Below, piece by piece: positions 56,173 through 64,000 of a stretch of 64,000 nucleotides of DNA. Made by a program: the position numbers and the translations under genes. The notes below the pieces were generated by a model, which was given only the letters and a program-made list of their open reading frames with translations, had not been told where the DNA came from and ran no database searches. How positions within the stretch are numbered: position 1 is the stretch's first letter; the number at the start of each line of letters is the position of its first letter. Where the stretch lies: contig NZ_JAHSPG010000004.1 of assembly GCF_019130065.1 (NCBI RefSeq), positions 62,001 to 126,000 on the forward strand, in the 5' to 3' direction. This stretch comes from Pinibacter aurantiacus (GTDB lineage Bacteria; Bacteroidota; Bacteroidia; Chitinophagales; Chitinophagaceae).

Positions 56173-56766
56173 TTATATCATGCTTTTAACAACCTGAAAT
56201 GCTAAACCGATGAAAACAGTGAATGGTAGTTTTTTACGCAAGAGTATAAGCGCTCGCATTTTTTGAATGCGAACGTTATTGATGGAAGTATCTAATGCCG
56301 TAGCAATTTCAGTATAGCTTTTTCCTTCGATATAAAATTGCTGGAATATTCTCTGGTATCGCTTCGGCAAGCTCTCTATGGCATGCAGGATTTGTTGATA
56401 GGTTTGCGCCTGGACAAACAATTCAAAATCATTAGCTTGAACTTCTTCAATTATAAACGTGTAATCAGCAATGGCAGTCATCTCTTTCTTTTCTGCTTTT
56501 ATATAATTTATGCTGGCGTTACGCACCACGAGGTAAAGGAAGCTACGCAGAGAATTTTCTGCAAAGAAGCGCTCACGCCTATCCCATAGTTTTAAAATTG
56601 CATCCGCTGCAGTTTCTTCTGCAAATTCCTTGTTGGAAGTGATAGAGTGTCCGTAATAAACCAAGGCAGGATAATATTTATCAAAGAAATAACTCAAAGC
56701 CTTTTCATCACCTTGTTGCAGGGCCAACAATTGTTCATCCGTAGATTTACTTTGAAGCTTGTTCAT
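56173..56766 (-). CDS. ECF (FecI-like) RNA polymerase sigma factor
   Basis: The 197-residue protein starts with ATG. Region 2 is ALSYFFDKYYPALVYYGHSI...FAEETAADAILKLWDRRERF and region 4 is IESLPKRYQRIFQQFYIEGK, SYTEIATALDTSINNVRIQK. It is expected to drive fecR, susC, susD and tlpA when released by FecR. It is only distantly similar to the sigma factor at 27743, so the two cassettes probably do not cross-activate. Confidence 0.93.
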   Translation of the reverse strand: MNKLQSKSTDEQLLALQQGDEKALSYFFDKYYPALVYYGHSITSNKEFAEETAADAILKLWDRRERFFAENSLRSFLYLVVRNASINYIKAEKKEMTAIADYTFIIEEVQANDFELFVQAQTYQQILHAIESLPKRYQRIFQQFYIEGKSYTEIATALDTSINNVRIQKMRALILLRKKLPFTVFIGLAFQVVKSMI

Positions 56767-56844
56767 AATTACAATGGTTTTGAAATCATGAGTCCATTGT
56801 AAGCAGCATCGCAGGAATAAAAAATGGCGCGGAACTCAACTTAC

Positions 56845-56954
56845 CGATTTTGGGTACCTAGGAGAACCCGCACACGAATAAGAGAGCCCACGCCGTAGCG
56901 TGGGCATTCTACCTATCGTCTCGTGTGCATGAAATTTCCTAGGTTTCAAAATCG
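56845..56954. repeat. 110-bp nested hairpin element (possible MITE or REP-like repeat)
   Basis: Three sets of arms nest around one centre. CGATTTTGGGTACCTAGGA (56845-56863) pairs imperfectly with TCCTAGGTTTCAAAATCG (about 56937-56954). GCACACGA (56870-56877) pairs with TCGTGTGC (56920-56927). GCCCACGC (56886-56893) pairs with GCGTGGGC (56898-56905) around CGTA. The whole can fold into one long imperfect hairpin. It lies in the intergenic gap between the sigma gene and a small XRE regulator, with no reading frame. Terminal inverted repeats of about 18 bp fit a miniature mobile element; no target-site duplication was clear. Confidence 0.6.
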
Positions 56955-57103
56955 AGACTCAAAGCGAATGCTTCAAATTAGTTTATGAAGAATCGCAAAA
57001 ATATATGAATACCTATCTCATCAAAAACGAATATACAAAATAAAACAAAATCACACAGACATGTCTGTGTGGCAATTTTTCTATAATCAGGTTGCTTCGT
57101 TTG

Positions 57104-57337
57104 ATGATAGAAATTACACCAATTGAAAAGTTTGTTATTGATAAAGTAAAAGAAATGAGATTGGAAAGAAATATTAGTCAAGCTAACCTCGCGAGGCATT
57201 TAGATGTTTCAGAGGGTTTTATTGGAAACATTGAAAATCCAAATTATCGCGATAAGTACAACATTAAACACTTAAACGAATTGGCAAAAATTTTCAAATG
57301 TTCTCCGAGAGATTTCTTACCAGAAAAACCTTTGTAA
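57104..57337 (+). CDS. Small XRE-family helix-turn-helix regulator
   Basis: The protein has 77 residues from the ATG at 57104; a TTG 12 bp upstream is less likely. The HTH_3/XRE core is RLERNISQANLARHLDVSEG, FIGNIENPNY, and then LNELAKIFKCSPRDFLPEK. It consists of little beyond the DNA-binding domain. It stands alone beside the hairpin element; its target is unknown. Confidence 0.87.
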   Translation: MIEITPIEKFVIDKVKEMRLERNISQANLARHLDVSEGFIGNIENPNYRDKYNIKHLNELAKIFKCSPRDFLPEKPL

Positions 57338-57423
57338 CATATCAAATATTCAAAGAGGTACGAGAATGTAAAGCCGTCCTTTGCGTTCAGATTCCTCTAT
57401 ATTAGCGCCCAAACCTTAACCCA

Positions 57424-57573
57424 ATGAAAAAAATTCTTGTTGCAGTAGCTTGCCTCGTATGGCTGGTTGCCTGTAAATAAGGAGTTCCTACGCAATTTGA
57501 TATTAACAAAAAAACACTGAACTGCTGTGGTAAGTTAATGACTGCAGTTAATTCAACCAAACATCACAAATGA
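57424..57573 (+). pseudogene. Short lipoprotein gene interrupted by an in-frame stop
   Basis: From the ATG at 57424 the frame reads MKKILVAVACLVWLVACK and then TAA (57478-57480). It continues open for 30 more codons (GVPTQFDINKKTLNCCGKLM...) to TGA. The first 18 residues are a textbook lipoprotein signal with the lipobox Cys at its end. A CAA-to-TAA change would explain the stop. It could instead be a genuine 18-residue lipopeptide. Confidence 0.5.
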
Positions 57574-57634
57574 TCACGTAGTAAATGTATCCGTGTTCTT
57601 TATCATCAAGATTCTTTGTTTCTTTTTGGTCCAA

Positions 57635-58369
57635 TCAAAGTAGACACGATATTGTATATATAGTTTTTCTCTCTCCCCAAACTTTCGAATGAGATAAAAT
57701 GAAATCCTTAAACTCTAGATACGAAATAATTTTCTCTTTAGTCCTTATTTTATTGATCTCAACTTCATTGTTCGAAGACACTTTTGTGGCAAACCATGTA
57801 ACATGTTCAATTGGAATAGCCAACCCCAAAATCATTCCTGGTAACCCCCCTATAGATTCTGGACCTCCAGAAGTAACAATTTGTTCGCAAAAATAAGCGA
57901 CAATGTAAATAGAATCCATTATAACAGCATCAGCTCTTTTACATTCAAAACCGGCAATATATCGTCTCTCCTCCTTTATCTTCCACTCAATCTTACGAAG
58001 ACTATCTCCAATAGTGAATACAGTTTCAAAAACCTTTTTCTCGCTAATTCTTTTTTTGTTCTTAAGGTCTGTAAAAACAATATTTTCTTCTCCTGGTTGA
58101 GATGGAAACACGGTGTTTTCAGTTGCTGCCCTACCTTCTTTATAAAGCGTTTCAGACTCTGAAAAATATAGATTGTAATAATTTGTCTTAAACTGAGAAT
58201 ACATTCTTTTCTGTTCCGCAGCATTAGGATCATTCTTGCTATACAACGAATAAATATTGAATTTCCTTTCGTATTCAATTACGCCACCCCTAATTATCTC
58301 AGGCTGTTGACAAAATGAGCTGTTAAAGCCTAACAGTAATTGAAATAAGATCAACACTACTAATTTCAT
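57635..58369 (-). CDS. GLPGLI-family exported protein
   Basis: The 244-residue protein has a signal peptide (cleavage near SSFCQ) and the family motif in ESIGGLPGMILGLAIPIEHV, with ERRYIAGFECKRADAVIMDS upstream. GLPGLI proteins of Bacteroidetes usually occur next to a TonB-dependent receptor, as here (58376, 6-bp gap). Their function is not established; roles in export or metal/peptide handling have been suggested from context only. Confidence 0.88.
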   Translation of the reverse strand: MKLVVLILFQLLLGFNSSFCQQPEIIRGGVIEYERKFNIYSLYSKNDPNAAEQKRMYSQFKTNYYNLYFSESETLYKEGRAATENTVFPSQPGEENIVFTDLKNKKRISEKKVFETVFTIGDSLRKIEWKIKEERRYIAGFECKRADAVIMDSIYIVAYFCEQIVTSGGPESIGGLPGMILGLAIPIEHVTWFATKVSSNNEVEINKIRTKEKIISYLEFKDFILSHSKVWGERKTIYTISCLL

Positions 58370-58375
58370 AAAAGG

Positions 58376-61126
58376 TTACTTTACTTTCTTATTGCTTTTA
58401 CTAAAATCCCATTGTAGGGAAATCAGACCAAATCGCCTGATTACATCATATGTATTTTGAGTAATTGCGTTTGTACTTTCAGATCTTTCAATTCCCCGGT
58501 TATTATTAAATATGTCCTTCACAGTTAGTTTAATGCTAAGCGCATTATTTTTTGTAAGGATTTTTGAAAGAGTAGCATTCACAATAAATATATCGTTATA
58601 CACCTGGCCGAAAACAGATTGCTGCCTGTGATAATAGTCCAAGTCACTATCAAATCTGAACTTGCACGGTAGAAATAAGGACAGGTCTGGTTGTAAATGC
58701 CATGTTGTAAAATCAAAGGAATTATTTTTCCCTAATGAAGAGGTACTTTGCACATAAAGAAACGAGGTATTAAAATCAATTTCAAATAATTTGTCTTTGG
58801 CGATGTAAAAATCTAATCCTCCTTCGATACTCGTTCGAACTGTACTGTTTTTTGCCTGATTGACAATATTTGAGTATTTTGATTTCTTTACCTCAATGTT
58901 AGGTTTTATCGAAAAGTCAGGTTTCTCCCAAATAAATTCATACTCTGAATACAATGAAAGATTATAGTTTCCATTTGTATTAATCGACTGAACTATCCTG
59001 CGACCAAGAGAATCAATTTCATCCTTTGAAGTAATGGCATTGTTTACAAAACCAAATGAGGCCCTTGCTAAAAAATTTCGATGTTCAATAGTTTTATAAT
59101 TAGAGTATTTCCCTGTGATTAGATGTTTAAATGCTGGTTTAAGCAAAGGATTGCCAACAAAAACATTTAAAGGATCATTGTTCGTAACAATCGGCTGAAT
59201 TTGCTGTACTGTGGGCGGTATTACACTACCGTTATAAGAATAGTACATCCTGGCTTGTTTCGAAAAGCTGTAACTAAATTCTGTGCTGGGAATCACAAAA
59301 TTGAAATGTCTCTCTAACGCATTTTCATACTTCGATACTACTTGTTGTCGAAAGTGTGTATCCATCAAAGAAAAATTAGAAATTATATAGAATTTATTTT
59401 TTATAAGCATGTAGCCGATTCCACCCCATTTCGATGACATAAAAAAAGAGTAGTTATTGCTTAAACTGTCATTGAATTGATCATATTTGCCTGTAGAAGA
59501 TTTATCATAAGAATTTCTTTCAGAACTACTTTTAGTATCGGTATACTTAAAGTTAAAAAGTAGGTAGGAGTCATTCCCAAGCGGCTCCGTATATTCTGCT
59601 TTTCCATCCATATAAAATTGATTATAATGCAGGGTTTTATATTGATCAGTTTGTTCAGTAAATGTCTCCTGTCTTGAGGAGTCCGAGTAAAATTTATTTA
59701 ATGTCGATAAATAGCCATCTCCATTTATCTGTCTGGTTCCCATCTTAAAATCTAATGAAACCCACCTTCCCTTTTTATTAAGCTTTTTTTGCCAGTTGAT
59801 ATTGCCAAAAAGACTTTCATTGCCAGATTCTGTAGTTCTATCTCTTTGACCTTCATTAAGTAAGATAGAATCATTTCTATAAGTTTTTGACAAATATTCG
59901 CTTAGGGTTGTTTTATGACTTATCGCCCCCTCGAAACTGACATTCAAATTACTTGTAGAATCTATCATCAATTCATACTTACCGTTAATATTGTGGCCTT
60001 GAATGTCATTCCTAAATTTTTCAACCTCCAGGCTCCGGTTTTGATTTTCCGGCAAAAGAGTTAAAGCATTGGTAGTCTTGTTGCCCTCTACTTCTAGCGT
60101 GGAACCTTTATAATTTACATTAATACTTTGCTTGTCAGTATCAAACTTATTATTAAAATGTACTCCTCCAGATAATGCAGTTGGATGACCATTTCCTGAG
60201 TACTGGCCATTCCATTTGTTGAAGATATCATCTGTTAATCCGCTTAGATCCAGTTGCAAATTATCGCCATAATTATTTTGATCGCCACTATTTAATTTAG
60301 TATTACCGATATTGGAATGTATGCCATAGATAGCCAATTTCTTCTTATCCTTGAATTTGTTGGCCATTAGGGAATTATCATAATGCGCATCAGTTCCTAC
60401 ACTGGCTTTCGCCTTACCAAATGAAATGTCTTTTTTGTCAGCTTTTAATTTCAGATTGATAGTCTTTACCCTCACACCATTGTCAATCGCTGTCGTTGTC
60501 CTCTGGTTGCTCTTAGCATCATAAACCTGCACTTTATCAATCATATCGGCACGTACATTTCTTGTTGTTAATGTCGGGTCGTTCCCAAAAAACTCCTCAC
60601 CATCAACAAGAACGCGATTGACAGCTTCGCCCTGCGATGTTATAGTCCCAAGTCGATTCACTTTTAACCCGGGCAATTTTTTCAAAAGATCTTCCACCGA
60701 GGCATTTACCGGGACATAAAAACTATCGGCCTTGTATTCAATTGTATCTCCTTTTATTCTTTGCCATTCAATTTTTTGATGAACAATTATTTCTTGTAAA
60801 ATCTTTGCTTTTGAAGAAAGAAAGATTGAAACCGTCGAATCGATCTTTGAAATATCCATTGTATCGACAAATTCCGCATATCCAGGAAAGTAGACCATAA
60901 CAAAAATTTGCGATTCAAAAATAGAGTCAATTTTAAATCGCCCCTCCGGCGTCGTACGAGTAAAGGATAATAATAACGAATCCTTTGCTCGAAATACAGT
61001 CACTGAAGCATTTTCAATACCTTTCTTTATGGATGAGTCTCTGACTGTTCCTCTGATAATATAATGCTGGGTGAACCCAAACTTCACAAATCCTAACAGC
61101 AATAAGAAAACGATTGTTTGTTTCAT
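58376..61126 (-). CDS. TonB-dependent receptor-like outer-membrane beta-barrel protein
   Basis: The 916-residue protein has a signal peptide and a CarboxypepD_reg-like domain (about 22-105: IIRGTVRDSSIKKGIENASV). A plug-like segment (VEDLLKKLPGLKVNRLGTIT, VNRVLVDGEEFFGNDPTLTT) is followed by a large barrel of the OMP_b-brl_3 type ending in ISLQWDFSKSNKKVK. The C-terminus is polar rather than aromatic. It lacks the SusC plug signature and a susD partner and forms an operon with the GLPGLI gene. The substrate is unknown. Confidence 0.88.
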   Translation of the reverse strand: MKQTIVFLLLLGFVKFGFTQHYIIRGTVRDSSIKKGIENASVTVFRAKDSLLLSFTRTTPEGRFKIDSIFESQIFVMVYFPGYAEFVDTMDISKIDSTVSIFLSSKAKILQEIIVHQKIEWQRIKGDTIEYKADSFYVPVNASVEDLLKKLPGLKVNRLGTITSQGEAVNRVLVDGEEFFGNDPTLTTRNVRADMIDKVQVYDAKSNQRTTTAIDNGVRVKTINLKLKADKKDISFGKAKASVGTDAHYDNSLMANKFKDKKKLAIYGIHSNIGNTKLNSGDQNNYGDNLQLDLSGLTDDIFNKWNGQYSGNGHPTALSGGVHFNNKFDTDKQSINVNYKGSTLEVEGNKTTNALTLLPENQNRSLEVEKFRNDIQGHNINGKYELMIDSTSNLNVSFEGAISHKTTLSEYLSKTYRNDSILLNEGQRDRTTESGNESLFGNINWQKKLNKKGRWVSLDFKMGTRQINGDGYLSTLNKFYSDSSRQETFTEQTDQYKTLHYNQFYMDGKAEYTEPLGNDSYLLFNFKYTDTKSSSERNSYDKSSTGKYDQFNDSLSNNYSFFMSSKWGGIGYMLIKNKFYIISNFSLMDTHFRQQVVSKYENALERHFNFVIPSTEFSYSFSKQARMYYSYNGSVIPPTVQQIQPIVTNNDPLNVFVGNPLLKPAFKHLITGKYSNYKTIEHRNFLARASFGFVNNAITSKDEIDSLGRRIVQSINTNGNYNLSLYSEYEFIWEKPDFSIKPNIEVKKSKYSNIVNQAKNSTVRTSIEGGLDFYIAKDKLFEIDFNTSFLYVQSTSSLGKNNSFDFTTWHLQPDLSLFLPCKFRFDSDLDYYHRQQSVFGQVYNDIFIVNATLSKILTKNNALSIKLTVKDIFNNNRGIERSESTNAITQNTYDVIRRFGLISLQWDFSKSNKKVK

Positions 61127-61135
61127 ATAGGATCC

Positions 61136-61261
61136 CTAGCTTACTTGTTTTGGCAACTTAGATAATATTTTTTCAGCTTCGATTTTAATAAGGTCTATCT
61201 CTGATGAAGGAAATTTAATATTTCCCGAAAGAATCAATTTTCCAATTTCTCTGTCTTTACA
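61136..61261 (-). pseudogene. Possible C-terminal gene remnant
   Basis: A 41-codon open stretch reads CKDREIGKLILSGNIKFPSS, then EIDLIKIEAEKILSKLPKQ, to a TAG; it has a TAA directly upstream and no ATG. In another frame just upstream the DNA reads LIFGVKFSACFLQSARLLLK, so a one-base shift near 61262 could join the two. The composition looks like a helical protein end, but the stretch is short and may be chance. The rest of the 61127-61561 gap shows nothing clear. Confidence 0.3.
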
Positions 61262-61561
61262 TTAAACTTTAATAATAGTCTGGCCGACTGCAAAAAGCAT
61301 GCACTGAACTTAACACCAAAAATTAATTTCCTAATAGTTGGGTGATGTAAATAAACTATGACTTGTAAATACTGTAATAAAATCTAGGCACATAAAAGGA
61401 GCTTCTGTTTTGACATTTTCAAGCAATATATCCTAAGCACAAAACATTGCAAATATTAAATGCAACATTGAAATTCTTTAAGGCTAAAACATATTTTATG
61501 TCCTGCGTATGTATGTCCTCCTATTTCTAAAAAACAAATTTGAATGGGCTACTTGTGGAAG

Positions 61562-61804
61562 CTAAGTTGGATAATCATTAATAATAAATTTCATAACTAA
61601 TCGCCCATGTTCTTCGTAGTAGTATGAGTTGCTACTTTGGCAAAATTTTACGGTAGCTCCAATATCTCTAATTAAATTTATGTAGTTGTATAGGGATCTT
61701 TCTGAAAGTTCTAATTTCTTAGCCAGATCTTTGGGACTGCCAGTTGACCTCCTGTGAATTAAGGAACCAAGCCGCTCCAGGCGATTAATAAAATCGTTGT
61801 TCAT
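61562..61804 (-). CDS. Small helix-turn-helix protein (DeoR/HTH_11-like)
   Basis: The 80-residue protein starts with the ATG at 61804 (MNNDFINRLERLGSLIHRRS); a TTG three codons upstream is less likely. The HTH is in GSPKDLAKKLELSERSLYNY and is followed by INLIRDIGATVKFCQSSNSY, a wing-like segment. It consists of a DNA-binding domain without a sensor domain. Such orphan HTH proteins are frequent in Bacteroidetes; its target is unknown. Confidence 0.75.
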   Translation of the reverse strand: MNNDFINRLERLGSLIHRRSTGSPKDLAKKLELSERSLYNYINLIRDIGATVKFCQSSNSYYYEEHGRLVMKFIINDYPT

Positions 61805-62064
61805 AACAAGCAAAGGGATGAGGGTTAATAGTTTTCATTCGGAAATTATGAATCTACCCTTCTCCAACTATCCTGCTCCATCCTGAGTCACAGAGTCTAG
61901 GTTCTTTATAACTCTGCATTGCAATAAAATTTCGTTTTGTCGGAGATTGCAAAACAAAGATTATGTAGTTCTATAATCACAGATGGAATCAGTTGTTTGT
62001 ATTAGAACAATTAAAAAAGGTATTTTTTTGAAGAATTTTTATGCATCAAATATTTCAAAAGTTA

Positions 62065-62169
62065 GACCATTATTTGGAAGGGCTTACAAGGAACTACGAC
62101 ATAAACACAAACCATCCCACAAGGCACTCATTTATTTCGTTCCTCCTTGCGCCGTTCCAAATAATGGTC
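62065..62169. repeat. 105-bp inverted repeat upstream of the JAB gene
   Basis: GACCATTATTTGGAA (62065-62079) and TTCCAAATAATGGTC (62155-62169) are perfect 15-bp arms. Pairing continues inwards imperfectly (GGGCTTACAAGGAAC against GTTCCTCCTTGCGCC). The structure ends 41 bp before the JAB gene. A leader hairpin, a recombination or transfer site, or a miniature mobile element are all possible. Confidence 0.6.
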
Positions 62170-62210
62170 AATGACATCTTCCATAATTTATTCATTTAAA
62201 CTTTTGAATT

Positions 62211-62681
62211 ATGGAAAAGAATCAAGTTACAACAGACTGGATGCAAGTATCAGAATTAGAAATTATCTACAACGCAAAGATTAAAGCATCTGAAAGACCA
62301 CAAATAAAATGTTCTTCTGATGCGCACAAACTGTTCCTCGCTTCTTGGAACATGGATAAAATTGAACTGTTGGAACAATTCAAAGTGATGCCCTTAAATA
62401 AAGGAAATCGCGTATTGGGCATCTGCGAAATTTCAAGTGGTTCTATCGACCATACAACAGTTGATCCAAGATTAATTTTCGGACTATTGCTAAAAGTGGG
62501 TGCAACACAAGCAATCATTTGCCACAACCACCCCAGTGCAAACGTTAAGCCCAGTGAAGCGGACAAACAAATAACGATGAAATTAAAAGAAGGTGGAAAA
62601 CTATTAGATATCAAAATTCTTGATCACATCGTACTAACGCCCGAAACCTATTATTCATTTGCAGACGAAGGGGAAATATAG
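62211..62681 (+). CDS. RadC-like JAB (JAMM) domain protein, short mobile-element form
   Basis: The 156-residue protein has the JAMM metal-binding motif intact in CHNHPSANVKPSEAD (H-x-H, seven residues, S-x-x-D) and an upstream Glu in VLGICEISSGS. It lacks the N-terminal helix-hairpin-helix region of full RadC. Such short versions are typical of Bacteroidetes genomic islands and conjugative elements. They are named DNA repair protein RadC, but the biochemical role is not settled. It has its own overlapping terminator and a long inverted repeat upstream. Confidence 0.9.
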   Translation: MEKNQVTTDWMQVSELEIIYNAKIKASERPQIKCSSDAHKLFLASWNMDKIELLEQFKVMPLNKGNRVLGICEISSGSIDHTTVDPRLIFGLLLKVGATQAIICHNHPSANVKPSEADKQITMKLKEGGKLLDIKILDHIVLTPETYYSFADEGEI

Positions 62682-62693
62682 TTCCCCTTTTTT
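62668..62693 (+). terminator. Terminator overlapping the end of the JAB gene
   Basis: AAGGGGAA (62668-62675) pairs with TTCCCCTT (62682-62689) and is followed by a T-run. The TAG stop codon lies in the loop. Confidence 0.8.
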
Positions 62694-62792
62694 ATGCACT
62701 AACGGGATTGGGCAGCCAACTTGATTAACCGTTTCAACACCCCAGTTTAGCAGAAAAATATTATCTTAGAATACAATAGAACAGGTGTTCCC

Positions 62793-63041
62793 ATGATACC
62801 ATTGAACGTAGAATTTGATGTTGACTACAACGGTAAGCCTATCCACATAAAAAGTAAGGATACAGCCAAAGGCGTAATCTATGTTGCGACCTATCCGGGC
62901 GCTAAGGATTTGTTTATTCACCGGGCAACCAATGCGCAAGGAGATCATTTCTGGACCTCCATTCCAGAAGGGCGTCAACAAGCAGCTGAACGCATAGGTC
63001 AAATGATAGATGAATATTTTCACGATCACGAAAACGACTAA
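62793..63041 (+). CDS. Small conserved-type protein upstream of SRAP
   Basis: The 82-residue soluble protein includes IPLNVEFDVDYNGKPIHIKS, GVIYVATYPGAKDLFIHRAT and WTSIPEGRQQAAERIGQMID. No known domain is recognised. It ends 2 bp before the SRAP gene, so the two are almost certainly co-transcribed and translationally linked. That makes it a candidate partner of SRAP. Confidence 0.75.
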   Translation: MIPLNVEFDVDYNGKPIHIKSKDTAKGVIYVATYPGAKDLFIHRATNAQGDHFWTSIPEGRQQAAERIGQMIDEYFHDHEND

Positions 63042-63043
63042 TT

Positions 63044-63886
63044 ATGTGTTATTACAACGGCATTAAAGTGTCGAGAGGAGAATACATCCGATTGAAAGAT
63101 CTTGAAGTATTTGTAGGAAAAAATCGAGAATGGATCAATTGTGATCTCAACCAGGGACCACTTTACAACCAACCCTACCCCATCGTCAAAGCAACAGATA
63201 CTGGCCCGGAATTGAAACTAATGGAATGGGGATACATTCCGGAGGAAAGCAAATGGCCGTTTTTAAAATCCAGGGAAGAGCTCGCCAAATGGAGATTCAT
63301 GTACACAACGCTTAATGCGACCTGCGAAGGATTGTTTGTAAATGACAAAGGAAAAACTTCCATGTATGCTGGTGCGGCTCAATATCGCAGATGCCTCGTA
63401 CCGTCAACCGGCTATTGGGAATGGAGACACATAAAACAAGTTGGCAAAAGTGGTAAGATATTAAAAGACCCAATTAAAATTCCCTACCATCTTGTTGTAA
63501 CGGATCACCAGGAAAATAACCCATTTTATATGGCAGGAATATGGGGCACTTGGGTAAGCGAGGAAACAGGCGAAGTAGTCGAGAACTTTACGATTGTCAC
63601 TACCGTGGCAAATGAACTATCAGCGCAGGTTCACAATGCCAAAAAGAGAATGCCGACAATTTTAAATGAGGACCTCGCACAGGAATGGATGTTTGGCAAA
63701 CTCTCCAAAGATGACATCATGGATATCGCGAAAACGCAATACGAAACGAAAGAGATGGATGCATGGACAGTTGCTAAAGGCTTTCAAACAGCATTTAATC
63801 CGCGTGATAAATTTGCATATGCAGGATTGCCCCCACTCGGTAGTGATGAACCGTTTAATCCTTATCAGAGCTTAAGCCTGTTCTGA
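63044..63886 (+). CDS. SOS response-associated peptidase (SRAP; YedK/HMCES family)
   Basis: The 280-residue protein begins MCYY, so the catalytic Cys2 is exposed after Met removal. The other family residues are visible: the Asn in TTLNATCEG, Glu in TGYWEWR, and His in AQVHNAKKRMP. YedK/HMCES proteins form a thiazolidine crosslink with abasic sites in single-stranded DNA and protect forks. It is somewhat longer than E. coli YedK. It follows the 82-residue gene by 2 bp and is close to a RadC-like gene, forming a small DNA-maintenance cluster. Confidence 0.94.
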   Translation: MCYYNGIKVSRGEYIRLKDLEVFVGKNREWINCDLNQGPLYNQPYPIVKATDTGPELKLMEWGYIPEESKWPFLKSREELAKWRFMYTTLNATCEGLFVNDKGKTSMYAGAAQYRRCLVPSTGYWEWRHIKQVGKSGKILKDPIKIPYHLVVTDHQENNPFYMAGIWGTWVSEETGEVVENFTIVTTVANELSAQVHNAKKRMPTILNEDLAQEWMFGKLSKDDIMDIAKTQYETKEMDAWTVAKGFQTAFNPRDKFAYAGLPPLGSDEPFNPYQSLSLF

Positions 63887-63941
63887 TCTGCACTCCTTAA
63901 AGTTAAATTTTTAAGATAGAATAACCATCTTAATTAGCATT

Positions 63942-63981
63942 AAAAAAGGATGCTCCAATTATTTATGGAGCATCCTTTTTT
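63942..63981 (+). terminator. Terminator after SRAP
   Basis: AGGATGCTCC (63947-63956) pairs with GGAGCATCCT (63967-63976), with an A-run before and a T-run after. It could work in both directions. Confidence 0.85.
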
Positions 63982-64000
63982 ATTTTAAAGTGAGCAGAAA

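Noticed and set aside
61983-62174. 63-residue open frame before the JAB gene
   Set aside because: It runs through the 105-bp inverted repeat, so its sequence is explained by that structure; no family seen.

Overview
The window is chromosomal DNA of a Bacteroidota bacterium, most likely of the Chitinophagaceae (Chitinophaga/Niastella-like). The grounds are four SusC/SusD outer-membrane pairs, a hybrid two-component regulator with periplasmic propeller repeats, two FecI/FecR sigma/anti-sigma pairs, a GLPGLI protein, TAnnTTTG-type promoters and Bacteroidetes-type tra genes. Family calls come from reading the translated sequence; no database search was run.

Bases 1-18785 form a pectin-type polysaccharide utilisation locus. 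It holds the start of a GH3 glycosidase, a hybrid two-component regulator (HTCS), and a susC-susD pair on the minus strand. Divergent from these is a plus-strand operon of susC, susD, a beta-helix surface lipoprotein and a GH28 polygalacturonase. The inferred scheme is surface binding and cutting of a galacturonan, SusCD import, periplasmic trimming by GH28 and GH3, and HTCS sensing of the products.

Bases 19007-28345 are a minus-strand cassette: sigma factor, FecR, SusC with an STN domain, SusD, and two TlpA-like thioredoxin proteins. A second cassette of the same design lies at 48690-56766. It faces a small plus-strand unit of an AraC regulator, a MauE-like redox membrane protein, and two paralogous exported mini-proteins sharing a C-X6-C motif. 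Together these look like a sigma-controlled import and thiol-redox system with small secreted peptides of its own, and they are the best candidate here for an undescribed system.

Bases 28877-46003 carry part of an integrative conjugative element: ssb, a DUF932 protein, and minus-strand traE, F, G, I, J, K, L, M and N with two extra TraI-like paralogues and a lipoprotein, plus rteC. No relaxase, coupling protein, integrase or traA-D/O-Q homologue was recognised, so the module is partial or split. rteC appears to have lost its normal start through a one-base frameshift. Two copies of a 38-bp repeat with a CCGTATACGG core sit between rteC and the tra genes.

Bases 56767-63981 hold a 110-bp nested hairpin element, a small XRE regulator, a short broken lipoprotein gene, a GLPGLI/TonB-receptor pair, a small HTH protein, a 105-bp inverted repeat, a RadC-like JAB protein, a small conserved protein and an SRAP (YedK/HMCES) protein. 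No rRNA, tRNA, CRISPR array or intact insertion sequence was seen.
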